Notes: generated by a model not told the origin, from the sequence alone. A DNA stretch of 64,000 bases from Magnetospirillum sp. 15-1 (GCF_900184795.1 NZ_FXXN01000018.1:92611-156610); one strand, 5' to 3'; counted from the stretch's first letter, positions 8,103-18,820 are shown. Program-made: numbers and translations.

Positions 8103-10826
8103 ATGCGTGCTTTCAACCGTTTCCTGCTGGCCGGAACATCGCATCTGGCAATTCTCGTGATGGGCGCCGGAGGGGCGTGGGCGGATTGGGAAGCGGCCCA
8201 GACCAATCCCACTTCCCCCGTTGCCGGCCCTGTTACCGGTCTCAATGCGGCCAACGGCACTGACGGAACCGCCGCCATCGGGGAAGATCCCGCCGTGAAC
8301 GGCACCCACGGCAACAGCAGCGCTGGTATTCTCGTCACCAACAGCAATGCCAGTCTCACCGTGAGTAGCGGCAGCGTGACCGGCGGTATCGGTGGAAACG
8401 GTGGTGCCGGAGCGGGCAACGGGTCCATCGGTGGCGATGGCGGGAGCAGCGTTGGCATTATGGTGATCGGTCAGAATGCCCAGATCACCGTCCGCTCCGG
8501 CGCTACGGTTTCGGGCGGGACCGCTGGCGCGAAGGGAAGCGGCGGCCTCTACGACGGTGGAAGTTACGGCGTCCGGGTCGAGGGTGCCAACACGAGCGTG
8601 ACCGTCGAGTCGAACGCCACTCTCACCGCCAACGGGACGGGCGTTTCCGTGGCCAACGGCCTCTATTTGCAAGCGGCAAACGTGACGGTCGTCAACCGTG
8701 GGACTATTACGAGCGCCTCGAACCAAAACTCGCAAACCGGCGCCCTTGGAATGGGGGATCAGAATTCCAACGCCACCATCACCAATTACGGCAGCATTAT
8801 CGGAAATGGGACATCTGCCGTTGACAATTGGAGTGGAACGGCCTCGCTGACCAACGCTTCCGGTGGCGTCATCGAAGGGAGGACGGCAATTCATGCCGGA
8901 CCGACCGGCAGTCTGACACTGGTCAACAATGGTACTATCCGCGCAACTGGCAACGAAACAGCGATCTCGCTGAGCGATTCGACTCAAGAGAACTCCATCA
9001 CCAACAACGGCACCATCATTGGCGATATCCAACTGGGTGTGGTCAGCGGCAGCGACCATTTAGTCTACCTGAATAAGGGCAGCACCCTAACCGGCAGCAT
9101 CTATGCCTTGCAGTCCGGTGAAGGCAATGTGGTCGTCGGCAATTCGGGCGCAGGCATCGTCACGTTGAATGGCGATATTGGCGACGTCGGCACGCCGATT
9201 CACTCCTTGACCGTAGCCAACGGTGCTACACTGAAATTTGCTCAAGATTCCAAGATTTATGCCGGAGGTATTAGCTCTTCCAACGGCATGACTTTCGACT
9301 TCGATACATCTCGGATCGAGTATCATTATTATAGTTCAGTTGGCTACACAGAGACTGATAGCGGCGCTGGTTATTTCAAAACCACCATCAATGCCAATAC
9401 CAGAAAGCACGGTTACATTGTGGTATTTGCCTAAAATGGCGGCGCCGGCTCCAATGTTCATGTGCCGATCATTGTTCCTACCGTCGTTGGAGCGGTGACG
9501 ACTGGCTCGCAATACGTGATTATGCAAGATATTCCGGGGCGCACGGCTTCGAATAGCCTCAGCGTCATCAATTCCGGCGGCTATCGTTGGACGATCAGCC
9601 AGGTAACCGGCACGGGACAGGCCGATACCGACGGTGTCAGCATGGTAAACGGCTCAAACAACATCGTCATCACCGCCGACCATCAGAACGCCGCTGGCGC
9701 CGCCAGCGGCACCAATGGTGCTGGTGTTGCCGCCATCGCGTCGTATTCTGGTGGCAACGCGGCCATGACGGCGCTATCCCAAGCCGTCAACAACCTGACC
9801 TCCGCCGCCGAGATCGAGAAGGCCGGTGCCCAGTTGCGCCCCTCGGCCAACGGCGCCACCGCCCAGGCGGCGCTGGGGGCGGTGGGCCAGGCGGTCAACA
9901 CCATCTCGGTGCGCACCGACAGCGTGCGCTCCGCCTCGGCCGAGACCGGCGGCGGCACGGGTGTTTCCTCGGGCGAAATGCTGCGCGGCCTCGGCGTGTG
10001 GACCCAGGCCTTCGGCTCGGTCGCCACCCAGGATCGCCGCTTGGGGATCGACGGCTATACCGCCGACACCTATGGACTGGCCTTCGGGGCCGACGCCAAG
10101 GTGGCCGAACCGCTGCGCCTCGGCCTGTCCTTCGCCTATGCCCGCACCGGCGTCGATGACGCCGGTGCGCGCGAGGGTTCGGGCCAGACCATCAATTCCT
10201 ATATCGGCAGCCTGTACGGCACCTATACGGCGCCACGCTGGTACCTGGATGGGGCGGTGACCTACGGCCATCACAGCTATGACGGCACCCGCGTCATCAA
10301 CATCGCCGGTGCCGCGCGGCAAACCGCCAAGTCGTCCTATGGCGGCAACCAGTACGGCGCTAAGGCCGAACTGGGCGTGCCCTTCGCCGTGGGGGCGGGC
10401 GTCACCCTGACCCCGCTGGCCGGCCTTGCCTACAACCACCTGCGCCAGGACGGCTACACCGAGAAGGACGCCGCCGCCGCGCTGACCGTCGGCTCGTCCA
10501 ACACCGATTCCATCAAGTCCAGCCTGGGCGCCAAGGCGTCGGCCACCATCGCCCAGTGGCGCGAATGGAACGTCAGGCCCAACGCGCGGGCCGTCTGGAG
10601 CCACGAGTTCAACACCAAGGCCCACGACCAGACCTCGGCCTATGTGGACGGCGGCTCGTCCTTCACCAATACCGGCACCGATGCGGCCAGCGAGTCCTTC
10701 ACCCTGGGGCTTGGCGTCGACCTGGCCTCGGTGCGCAACACCACCCTGTCGGCCAAGTACGACGCGGGCCTCAGTGACCGCTATGTCAGCCACACCGGGT
10801 CGCTCCAGGCCAGGATGGAGTTCTGA
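8103..10826 (+). pseudogene. Autotransporter adhesin with one in-frame stop codon
   Basis: A signal peptide (MRAFNRFLLAGTSHLAILVM, cleavage near AWA) leads into a Gly/Asn/Thr-rich passenger with repeated TNNGTI/TNYGSI motifs, typical of a beta-helix. A TAA at 9432-9434 interrupts it, and the same frame continues (NGGAGSNVHVPIIV) into a linker and a C-terminal autotransporter beta-barrel ending in ARMEF, with terminal Phe. The two parts are in one frame, so a single substitution (for example CAA to TAA) would explain the break. As written, the passenger would be made without its translocator. Full length would be about 907 residues. Confidence 0.82.
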
Positions 10827-10828
10827 GC

Positions 10829-11665
10829 ATGAGGCGGCGGACGGTCTCTTTCCTCGTTGTGCTCGCTCTGGCGGCGCTGAGCGGGTGCGCCACCCTGGAC
10901 CGTGACGCCAACGCGGATGCCATCGCCGGGCCGGCCGGCATGCAGCGGATGATCATCAAGACCGATCTATTCGTCCTGACCACCTTTGCCCGCATCCGCG
11001 ATCCGGGACGGCCCGTCACCATCTATGTCGAGGGCGACGGGCTGGCCTGGCTATCACGGACCGAGCCGTCACAGGACCCCACGCCGCGCGAGGCGCTGGG
11101 GCTGCAACTGGCCGCCCTTGATCCGTCGCCCAACGTGGTCTATCTGGCCCGTCCGTGCCAGTTCACCGCCAGAGCCAAGAATCCCGCCTGTGATATTCCC
11201 TATTGGACGGGCAAACGCTTCGCTCCAGAGGTGATCGCTTCCATGGGACAGGCAGTGAGTCAAATCGCCGCCCGGGTGCCGGGGCAGAAGATCAACCTCG
11301 TCGGGTATTCCGGCGGCGGTGCGGTCGCTGTGCTGGTGGCGGCGAACCGCCAGGACGTGGCGACCATCCGAACCGTCGCCGGCAACCTGGATCACGCCGA
11401 GGTCAACCGGCTCGCCAAGGTCTCGCCGCTTTCCGGCTCCCTCAATGCCATCGACATGGCAGGTCAAGTGGCGAAAACACCGCAAATCCATTACAGCGGC
11501 GCCGCCGATACGGTGGTGCCGCCCGCCATCGCCGAACGCTTCCGGGGCGCCGCTCCGTCCCCCTGCATTGCCACAAAAGTGGTTGCCGGTGCTTCCCACG
11601 AGACCGGATGGAAAGAGCGATGGACCACATTGGTCAACATCCTTCCAACCTGTATGCCGTCCTGA
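10829..11665 (+). CDS. Lipoprotein alpha/beta hydrolase
   Basis: 278 residues with a lipoprotein signal peptide (lipobox LSGC at about residues 18-21) and an alpha/beta hydrolase core: nucleophile motif GYSGGG, a late Asp in SGAADTVVPP and His in GASHETGW. It starts 3 nt after the autotransporter stop, so the two are probably co-transcribed. It would be an envelope-anchored esterase or peptidase-like enzyme; the substrate is unknown. Confidence 0.8.
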   Translation: MRRRTVSFLVVLALAALSGCATLDRDANADAIAGPAGMQRMIIKTDLFVLTTFARIRDPGRPVTIYVEGDGLAWLSRTEPSQDPTPREALGLQLAALDPSPNVVYLARPCQFTARAKNPACDIPYWTGKRFAPEVIASMGQAVSQIAARVPGQKINLVGYSGGGAVAVLVAANRQDVATIRTVAGNLDHAEVNRLAKVSPLSGSLNAIDMAGQVAKTPQIHYSGAADTVVPPAIAERFRGAAPSPCIATKVVAGASHETGWKERWTTLVNILPTCMPS

Positions 11666-11703
11666 GAGACTCTGCCCCGGCCGGCCCGGGTCGACGAAAA
11701 GCT

Positions 11704-11721
11704 CTTGACCGATCAGTCAAG
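11704..11721. promoter_or_regulatory. TetR operator candidate upstream of the tetR gene
   Basis: CTTGACCGATCAGTCAAG is an 18-bp palindrome with only one mismatched pair. Its core is shared with the site at 12507-12516 upstream of the efflux genes. It lies 46 nt before the tetR start, consistent with autoregulation. Confidence 0.7.
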
Positions 11722-11766
11722 CACATACTACCCTGAATGAGATTTGATTTTCTGGGACGTTTCTCC

Positions 11767-12390
11767 ATGGGCCGCCCGTCGCCCGACACCAAGCAGATTT
11801 TGATCGATACCGCACTGGCACTGATCTGGATGAGCAGCTACGGCTCGGTCAGCGTCGATGACATCTGCAAGGCCGCCGGAGTGAAGAAGGGCAGCTTCTA
11901 CCACTTCTTCCCGTCCAAGGTGGATCTGGCCGTGGCCGCCATGGAGCACTCCTACCACGAGGTCAAGCCGCTCTACGACACCATCTTCTCGCCCGACACC
12001 CCGCCGCTCCGGCGGTTCGAGCGCATGATGGAGGTGGTGATCGAAAAGCAGACCGAGACCTTGGAGAAATACGGCCGGGTCTGCGGCTGTTCCGACACCT
12101 CGCTGGGATGCGAGATGGCGGGTTTGGAGGAGCGCATCCGCATCAAGTTCGAGGAATTGGCGAGCCGTAAGAAGCGCTATTACGAAAACGCCCTGCGCGA
12201 CATGGTGGCCGAGGGAACCCTGCCCCCCGACACCGACGTCAAGGCCAAGGCCCACGAGATTTTCGCCTATCTTCTGGGGCAGATGACCCTGGCCCGGATT
12301 CAGAACGATCTGGACCTGCTCAAACGCGATCTGAGGCCGGGCCTGCTGGGACTGCTGGGTATTCAGGATAAGGCCGTTTCTGCCGCCTAG
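11767..12390 (+). CDS. TetR-family repressor of the adjacent RND efflux operon
   Basis: 207 residues with an N-terminal TetR helix-turn-helix (SVDDICKAAGVKKGSFYHFF) and an all-helical ligand domain containing the GxxCGC-like run GRVCGCSDTSLGCEM. I start it at the ATG at 11767 (MGRPSPDTK), where the domain begins; an ATG at 11737 is also in frame. Palindromes sharing the core TGACYGRTCA precede both this gene and the efflux operon, so it probably represses both and is released by a toxic ligand, possibly a solvent or aromatic acid. Confidence 0.85.
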   Translation: MGRPSPDTKQILIDTALALIWMSSYGSVSVDDICKAAGVKKGSFYHFFPSKVDLAVAAMEHSYHEVKPLYDTIFSPDTPPLRRFERMMEVVIEKQTETLEKYGRVCGCSDTSLGCEMAGLEERIRIKFEELASRKKRYYENALRDMVAEGTLPPDTDVKAKAHEIFAYLLGQMTLARIQNDLDLLKRDLRPGLLGLLGIQDKAVSAA

Positions 12391-12468
12391 CGTACCGTTT
12401 TGCCATTGCTTTGCCGACCGGGCACCATGCCGCCCGGAAGAGTTGGACGGGGGCCGCCGCGCCCCACG

Positions 12469-12490
12469 CCGCCCGAGGGCGGTATTTTTT
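12469..12490 (+). terminator. Intrinsic terminator after tetR
   Basis: Stem CCGCCC/GGGCGG (12469-12482) closed by a short CGAG loop and followed by TATTTTTT. It separates tetR from the efflux promoter. Confidence 0.7.
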
Positions 12491-12506
12491 GGATCATCGA
12501 CTAGAC

Positions 12507-12516
12507 TGACCGGTCA
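12507..12516. promoter_or_regulatory. TetR operator candidate upstream of the efflux operon
   Basis: TGACCGGTCA is a perfect 10-bp palindrome within TTGACCGGTCAGTC (read on the minus strand) and matches the core of the site at 11704-11721. It lies 58 nt before the adaptor gene, where a repressor would block the promoter. Confidence 0.68.
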
Positions 12517-12573
12517 AATACTAGGGTATTATGCCTCCTGGCCTGCCGGTCATAGACATCGAAGGAGTTTTCC

Positions 12574-13782
12574 ATGACCGCTTCCCCCCGTTTCGCCAAG
12601 GGCCGCTTCTTCGGAAAGGGCAGAGCCCTCCTTCTCGCCACCGTCGCCCTGGCCGCCCTGGGCGGCGGCTCGGTGCTGCTTAGGGGCGCTCCCGGCCAGC
12701 CGGCCCAGGCCGCGGCCGCCCAGGCGGTTCCCGTGACCGTGCAGACCATGACACCGCGCAATGTCCAGGTCTGGTCGTCGTTCTCGGGCCGCATGCGGGC
12801 GGTGGACTTCGCCGAGATCCGGCCCGAGGTCAGCGGCCGCCTCACCCAGGTGCGCATCGCCGACGGCCAGACGGTCAAGGCCGGCGACGTGCTGTTCGTG
12901 ATCGATCCCGCCCCCTTCGAAGCCGCCCTGGCCAAGGCCGAGGCCAATCTGGCCACCGCCCGGACCAATGCCGTCTTCGCCCGCACCGAGCTTGACCGGG
13001 CCGTCAACCTGATCAAGACCGAGGCCATCGCCCAACGCCTCTATGACGAACGCGCCAATGCCGACAAGGTGGCCCACTCCTCGGTGCTGGCCGCCGAGGC
13101 CGAACTGAAGCAGGCCCGCATCAACATGGACCACGCCTACGTCAAGGCACCCATCGCCGGGCGGGTCAGCCGCGCCGAGATCACGCTGGGCAACGTGGTG
13201 CAGGCCGGCCCCGGCGCGCCGCTGCTGACCTCCATCGTCTCCAATGACGGCATCTATGCCGATTTCGAGGTGGACGAGCAAACCTACATGAAGGGCATCC
13301 GCGCCCAGGACGGCTCCCGCGACAAGGAGCGCCGCATCCCGGTCCAGATCACCGTGCGCGGCGACGAGTCCCATCCCTATCTCGGCACCATTCAAAGCTT
13401 CGACAACCGCATCGACACCGCGTCGGGGACCATCAGGGCCCGCGCCCGCTTCGACAACCGGGACGGCGCCCTGATGCCGGGCATGTTCGTCTCGGTCAAG
13501 GTGGCCAGCGGCGGCGACGAGCCGGCCCTGCTGGTACAGGAGCGCGCCATCGGCAACGACCAGAGCAAGAAGTTCGTCTATGTGGTCGGCGACGACGGCA
13601 AGGTCGCCTATCGCGAGGTCGGGCTGGGGCCGCAGGTGGAGGCAAGCCGCATCGTCCTGAGCGGACTCAAGGCCGGCGAGAAGGTGATCGTCGACGGGCT
13701 GCAGCACATCCGCCCCAACATGCCGGTCACCGTTCAGGAGGCCTCGCTGGGCGCCAACGGACGCGATATCGCCGCCAACTGA
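12574..13782 (+). CDS. RND efflux periplasmic adaptor (MFP, MexE/AcrA type)
   Basis: 402 residues: an N-terminal membrane or signal segment (LLLATVALAALGGGSVLL), a biotinyl-lipoyl-like domain (SGRLTQVRIADGQTVKAGDVL), a helical hairpin, the second lipoyl half (YVKAPIAGRVSRAEI) and beta-barrel/membrane-proximal domains. AAGGAGTTTTCC before the ATG is a good ribosome binding site. It links the inner-membrane pump to the outer-membrane channel encoded by the next two genes. Confidence 0.92.
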   Translation: MTASPRFAKGRFFGKGRALLLATVALAALGGGSVLLRGAPGQPAQAAAAQAVPVTVQTMTPRNVQVWSSFSGRMRAVDFAEIRPEVSGRLTQVRIADGQTVKAGDVLFVIDPAPFEAALAKAEANLATARTNAVFARTELDRAVNLIKTEAIAQRLYDERANADKVAHSSVLAAEAELKQARINMDHAYVKAPIAGRVSRAEITLGNVVQAGPGAPLLTSIVSNDGIYADFEVDEQTYMKGIRAQDGSRDKERRIPVQITVRGDESHPYLGTIQSFDNRIDTASGTIRARARFDNRDGALMPGMFVSVKVASGGDEPALLVQERAIGNDQSKKFVYVVGDDGKVAYREVGLGPQVEASRIVLSGLKAGEKVIVDGLQHIRPNMPVTVQEASLGANGRDIAAN

Positions 13783-13837
13783 GCCGCCGCATCCCCGCTT
13801 CCCGCTTTTGCCGCCCTCGTCGCGAGAAGGCCACGCC

Positions 13838-16800
13838 ATGACTTTGTCCAAATTCTTCATCGACCGCCCCATTTTCGCCGGGGTGATCTCCACCGTCATC
13901 CTGCTGGCTGGCCTGATCTCCATGGTCCTGCTGCCCATCTCGGAATACCCCGAGGTCGTGCCGCCCTCGGTGATCGTCAAGGCCCAGTTCCCCGGCGCCA
14001 ACCCCAAGGTCATCGCCCAGACCGTGGCGACGCCGCTGGAAGAGCAGGTCAACGGCGTCGAGAACATGCTCTACATGTTCTCCCAGGCGGCCAGCGACGG
14101 CACCATGACGCTGACCATCAGCTTCAAGATCGGTACCGACCCCGATCTCGCCACCCAGTTGGTGCAGAATCGGGTCAACCAGGCCCTGCCCCGCCTGCCC
14201 GAGGTCACCCGCCAGTTGGGCGTCACCACGGTCAAAAGCTCGCCCGATCTGACCATGGTGGTGCATCTGACCTCGCCCAACGAACGCTACGACATGCTGT
14301 ACCTGCGCAATTACGCCCTGCTCAACGTCAAGGATCAGCTGGCGAAGATTCAGGGCGTGGGCAGCGTCCAGCTGTTCGGGTCGGGCGATTACGCCATGCG
14401 CATCTGGCTCGATCCGGAAAAGGTGGCCGAGCGGGCCATGACCGCCGACGAGGTGGTCGCCGCCATCCGCCGCCAGAACGTCCAGGTCGCCGCCGGCGTG
14501 ATCGGCGGGCCACCCTATGGCAACGGCGTCGAGCTGCAGTTGCCCATCAACGCCCAGGGGCGCCTGACCGATGCCGACCAGTTCGCCGAGATCATCATCA
14601 AGCGCGACGGCGGCGTGGTCACCCGGCTGAAGGACGTGGCCCGGGTCGAGATCGATGCCGCCCAATACGGCCTGCGCTCGCTGCTGGACAACAAGCCCGC
14701 CGTCGCCATTCCGGTGTTCCAGTCGCCGGGCTCTAACGCCATCGAGATTTCCAATCAGGTCCGCGCCACCATGGCCGAACTGAAGAAGAATTTTCCCGAA
14801 GGCCTGGATTACGCCATCGTCTACGACCCCACCGTGTTCGTGCGCGGCTCCATCGAGGCGGTGGTCCATACCCTGCTGGAGGCGGTGGCCCTGGTGGTGC
14901 TGGTGGTGATCCTGTTCCTCCAAACCTGGCGGGCTTCCATCATTCCGCTGCTGGCGGTGCCCATCTCCATCATCGGCACCTTCGCGGTGATGCACGTCTT
15001 CGGCTTTTCCATCAATGCCCTGTCCCTGTTCGGGCTGGTGCTGGCCATCGGCATCGTCGTCGACGACGCCATCGTGGTGGTGGAGAACGTCGAGCGCAAC
15101 ATCGAGAACGGCCTTTCTCCCCGCGACGCCACCATCAAGGCCATGGGCGAGGTCACCGGCCCCATCATCGCCATCGCCCTGGTGCTGTGCGCGGTGTTCG
15201 TGCCCATCGCCTTCATCAGTGGACTGACCGGTCAGTTCTATCGCCAGTTCGCCCTGACCATCGCCTTTTCCACGGTGATTTCCGCCTTCAACTCCCTGAC
15301 CCTGTCGCCGGCGCTGGCGGTGACCCTGCTGCGGGGCCACGGCGCCCCCAAGGATGCCCTGACCCGAGGCATGGATCGGGTGTTCGGGCGCTTCTTCGCT
15401 GGCTTCAACCGGGTCTTCCACGGCGGCTCACACGCCTATGGGCGGGGCGTCACCGGCATCCTGGGGCGCAAATCGGCCGCCATGCTGCTCTATCTGCTGC
15501 TGCTGGGCGCCACCTATGTGGGCTTCCAGGCGGTACCGCCCGGCTTCGTGCCGACCCAGGACAAGCAATATCTGGTCAGCTTCGCCCAGTTGCCCGACGG
15601 CGCCACCCTGGAGCGCACCGAGACCGTCATCCGCACCATGTCCGACATCGCGCTGAAGGAACCGGGCGTGGAAAGCGCCGTGGCCTTCCCGGGCCTCTCC
15701 ATCAACGGTTTCATCAACAGCCCTTCGGCCGGCATCGTCTTCGTCACCCTGAAGCCGTTCGAGGAGCGTCGCTCGGCCGAGTTGTCGGGCTTCGCCATCT
15801 CCCAAAATCTCCAGAAGAAGTACCTGGGGGTGCAGGACGCCTTCATCGCCATCTTCCCGCCGCCGCCCGTCCAGGGGCTGGGCACCATCGGCGGCTTCAA
15901 GCTGCAGGTGGAGGACCGCACCGACCAGGGCTACGAAGCCCTGGACCAGACCATGAAGGCGGTGCAGGCCAAGGCGGCCCAGACGCCGGAGCTGGCCCGC
16001 GTCTTCTCCAGCTACAAGATCGGCATGCCCCAGCTCTATACCGAGCTGGACCGCACCAAGGCCGCCCAGTTGGGCGTCGACGTCCAGGACGTGTTCAGCG
16101 CCATGCAGATCTACCTGGGCTCGCTCTACGTCAACGACTTCAACAAGTTCGGCCGTACCTATCAGGTCATCGCCCAGGCCGACCGCCAGTTCCGTTCCAG
16201 GCCCGACGACATCTTGAAGCTGCAGACCCGCAATTTCGAGGGCCGCATGGTGCCGCTGGGCTCCATCGTCCGGGTGACGGAGACCACCGGCCCCGACAGC
16301 GCCATGCGCTACAACGCCTTCCGCTCCGCCGACGTCAATGGCGGTCCGGCGCCGGGCTATTCCACCGGTCAGGCCCAGGCGGCCATGATCCGCATCCTGG
16401 ACGAGACCCTGCCCAAGGGCATGGGCTACGAGTGGACCGAGCTGACCTATCAGCAGATCCTGGCCGGCAACACCGCCATACTGGTGTTTCCCATCTGCGT
16501 GCTGCTGGTCTTCCTGGTGCTGGCGGCCCAGTACGAAAGCCTGTTCCTGCCCGCCGCCATCATCCTGATCGTGCCCATGTGCCTGCTGTCGGCCATCACC
16601 GGCGTCTGGCTGACCGGCGGCGACAACAACATGTTCACCCAGATCGGGCTGTTCGTGCTGATCGGCCTGGCCTGCAAGAACGCCATCCTGATCGTCGAGT
16701 TCGCCCGCGAGTTGGAGATCGCCGGCAAGGGCACCGTGGAATCCGCCATCGAGGCGGCGCATCTGCGGCTGCGCCCGATCCTGATGACCTCCTTCGCCTT

Positions 16801-16996
16801 CATCATGGGGGTGGTGCCGCTGGTGCTGTCCTCGGGGGCCGGCGCCGAGATGCGCCACGCCATGGGCGTCGCGGTATTCTTCGGCATGCTGGGCGTCACG
16901 TTCTTCGGCCTGTTCCTCACCCCCGTCTTCTACGTCCTCATGCGCGCGCTGGAAAAGCGCGTCACCGGAACCGAAAAGGTGCACCACCATGTCTGA
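13838..16996 (+). CDS. RND multidrug efflux pump, HAE1 family
   Basis: 1052 residues, the normal length for AcrB/MexF pumps. It begins MTLSKFFIDRPIFAGVIS, characteristic of the family, and has the twelve-helix layout with two large periplasmic loops. The proton-relay region in TM4 reads GIVVDDAIVVVENVERN, with the paired Asp residues. An in-frame ATG at 13808 lacks a conserved extension, so 13838 is used. The 3' end overlaps the channel gene by 8 nt. The substrate range cannot be read from sequence; solvents and aromatics are plausible given the surroundings. Confidence 0.93.
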   Translation: MTLSKFFIDRPIFAGVISTVILLAGLISMVLLPISEYPEVVPPSVIVKAQFPGANPKVIAQTVATPLEEQVNGVENMLYMFSQAASDGTMTLTISFKIGTDPDLATQLVQNRVNQALPRLPEVTRQLGVTTVKSSPDLTMVVHLTSPNERYDMLYLRNYALLNVKDQLAKIQGVGSVQLFGSGDYAMRIWLDPEKVAERAMTADEVVAAIRRQNVQVAAGVIGGPPYGNGVELQLPINAQGRLTDADQFAEIIIKRDGGVVTRLKDVARVEIDAAQYGLRSLLDNKPAVAIPVFQSPGSNAIEISNQVRATMAELKKNFPEGLDYAIVYDPTVFVRGSIEAVVHTLLEAVALVVLVVILFLQTWRASIIPLLAVPISIIGTFAVMHVFGFSINALSLFGLVLAIGIVVDDAIVVVENVERNIENGLSPRDATIKAMGEVTGPIIAIALVLCAVFVPIAFISGLTGQFYRQFALTIAFSTVISAFNSLTLSPALAVTLLRGHGAPKDALTRGMDRVFGRFFAGFNRVFHGGSHAYGRGVTGILGRKSAAMLLYLLLLGATYVGFQAVPPGFVPTQDKQYLVSFAQLPDGATLERTETVIRTMSDIALKEPGVESAVAFPGLSINGFINSPSAGIVFVTLKPFEERRSAELSGFAISQNLQKKYLGVQDAFIAIFPPPPVQGLGTIGGFKLQVEDRTDQGYEALDQTMKAVQAKAAQTPELARVFSSYKIGMPQLYTELDRTKAAQLGVDVQDVFSAMQIYLGSLYVNDFNKFGRTYQVIAQADRQFRSRPDDILKLQTRNFEGRMVPLGSIVRVTETTGPDSAMRYNAFRSADVNGGPAPGYSTGQAQAAMIRILDETLPKGMGYEWTELTYQQILAGNTAILVFPICVLLVFLVLAAQYESLFLPAAIILIVPMCLLSAITGVWLTGGDNNMFTQIGLFVLIGLACKNAILIVEFARELEIAGKGTVESAIEAAHLRLRPILMTSFAFIMGVVPLVLSSGAGAEMRHAMGVAVFFGMLGVTFFGLFLTPVFYVLMRALEKRVTGTEKVHHHV

Positions 16997-18419
16997 GCGC
17001 AAGTTCACCCCCCTCGTCCCGGTGCTGGCCGGACTGCTGCTCGCCGCCTGCACCAGCCCGGTCGGACCGCAGGAGTCCGGGATCGAAACCCCGTCCCTGT
17101 GGAGCCGCCTGACCGGGTCCGCTCCGGCCAAGGCCGATCCCGCCGCCCCGCTTGTCCAAGGCTCCGACGCCGAGGTCGAGCAGAACTGGTGGCGGCGCTT
17201 CGGCGACCCCACCCTGGACACCCTGGTGGCCGAGGCCCTGGCCGGCAACCAGACCCTGGCCATGGCCAAGGCACGGGTGGAGGAGGCCGAGGCGGCACGC
17301 GGCCTCGCCCGCTCGCGCCTGCTGCCCGACATTTCCGCCGCAGGCAGCGCCCAGCGCGCCAATCAGGGCTATACCACCGGTGATAAGGCGGTGAGTGTCG
17401 CCGAAATCGACCTCAAGGCCACCTGGGAGCTGGACCTGTTCGGCCGCAACCAAGCCCGCATGGCCGAGGCCTCCGCCCTGCTGCAATCGGAGGAGGCGAC
17501 GCGCCAGGGCGTGCGGGTGGCTCTGCTGGCCGAGGTGGCGCGGACCTATTTCGACCTGCGCGATTCCCTGCGCCAGATCGAGTTGACCCGGCAGAACCTG
17601 GGCACCCAACGCCGCACCCTGGAGATCATCCGCGCCCAGCGCCAGGGCGCCCTGGCCAGCGATTTCGACGTACAGCGGGCCGGCGCCCGGGTCTCGGCCA
17701 CCGAGGCCCTGATTCCGACCTTGGAGACCACCCGCGACGTGGCCCTGAACCGCCTGGCCGTACTGCTGGGCCGCCCACCCGGCGGCCGCGATACCCTATT
17801 GGCGACCCTGTCGCCGATCCAGCCGCTGGATTCCGGCATCGTCATCGCCGCCCCGGCCAAGGTGCTGGCGGCCCGGCCCGACGTGCGCGCCGCCGAGCGC
17901 CGCTTCGCCGCCAGCCTGTCGGCCAAGGACGCCGCCACCGCCGAACTGTTCCCCAACATCTCGCTGGCCGCCCTTTTCGGCGCCCAGACCGCCACCCCGC
18001 TCAACGCCACGCCCTGGGGCATCGGCCTGAGCCTGGTCCAGCCAATCCTCAATTTCGGCCGCATCGAATCCCAGATCGACGCCGCCGACGCCCGCCAGCG
18101 TCAGGCCTTCCTGGCCTATCAGCGCAGTGTGCTGGAAGCGCTGGAGGACATGGAGAACGCGCTGTCACGCTATGGCCACGAAGCCGGCCGCAACATCGCG
18201 CTGACCACCGGCGTAGCCCAGAACCGCCGCGCCTCGGAACTGGCGCACACCCAATACACCAACGGCTATACCGGTCTGCTCGACGTCCTGGTGGCGGAAC
18301 GCGACCTGTTGGACGCCGAAGCGGCTCAGGCCTCCTCCGACACCGGCCTCCGCCGGAATCTGGTCGCCATCTATGCCGCGGCCGGCGGCGGCTGGAATGA
18401 TCGCGCCGACGGCAGGTAG
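16989..18419 (+). CDS. Outer-membrane efflux channel lipoprotein (NodT/OprM family)
   Basis: 476 residues with a lipoprotein signal (LLLAAC, Cys at about residue 21) and two repeated outer-membrane efflux protein domains, with typical motifs AGLARSRLLPDI and FPNISLAALFG. Its start overlaps the pump gene, so the three components form one transcript. It provides the exit duct of the tripartite system. Confidence 0.92.
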   Translation: MSERKFTPLVPVLAGLLLAACTSPVGPQESGIETPSLWSRLTGSAPAKADPAAPLVQGSDAEVEQNWWRRFGDPTLDTLVAEALAGNQTLAMAKARVEEAEAARGLARSRLLPDISAAGSAQRANQGYTTGDKAVSVAEIDLKATWELDLFGRNQARMAEASALLQSEEATRQGVRVALLAEVARTYFDLRDSLRQIELTRQNLGTQRRTLEIIRAQRQGALASDFDVQRAGARVSATEALIPTLETTRDVALNRLAVLLGRPPGGRDTLLATLSPIQPLDSGIVIAAPAKVLAARPDVRAAERRFAASLSAKDAATAELFPNISLAALFGAQTATPLNATPWGIGLSLVQPILNFGRIESQIDAADARQRQAFLAYQRSVLEALEDMENALSRYGHEAGRNIALTTGVAQNRRASELAHTQYTNGYTGLLDVLVAERDLLDAEAAQASSDTGLRRNLVAIYAAAGGGWNDRADGR

Positions 18420-18820
18420 AGGGTCCATGACGACCCGTTCCCCTGCCCAGAGGCTGGGTCTCGTTTCGGTTTGATGCCCGAAATGGGCAGTGATGGCGAT
18501 ATTGGCCGGGGCATGCTCCGGCCAACATCGCGTTCGTGATCGTGCGGCAACCTTCCGCCGGGGTGGCGCCGCCGAAGCTCTCGGCGAAGCCGTTTTCGTC
18601 CAGCGCGACGTAATGCCAATCGACTCGACGGTCCATGCCCCCTCCCCGGGGCCGCCCGGATCGAGTCCCGGCGAGCGGGGCGAAATCATCGCCCCCCCTA
18701 AAGCCTTCGACTTTTGAAACGCCGAGGTTTGGACCTTGGGCGCCGGTTCGCCCGCGGGCGGCCAGAGACGGCCCGAGTCTCAGGGCCGTAACGGGAATTC
18801 CCCCTATGAATTAAGTGTCC
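18420..18820. other. Intergenic region before the bss promoter
   Basis: About 400 bases without a convincing gene. It holds short hairpins (for example TGCCCGAAATGGGCA at 18475-18489) that may end the efflux transcript, and a GCCCGGATCGAGTCCCGG element near 18653 related to the palindrome at 46457-46477. Confidence 0.5.

Noticed and set aside
8380-8460. Short GGT/GGC-rich repeats resembling a CRISPR or tandem repeat
   Set aside because: They encode the Gly-rich passenger of the autotransporter and are not regularly spaced.
12574-18419. The efflux operon as part of the toluene regulon
   Set aside because: It has its own TetR gene and operators and lacks the shared box.
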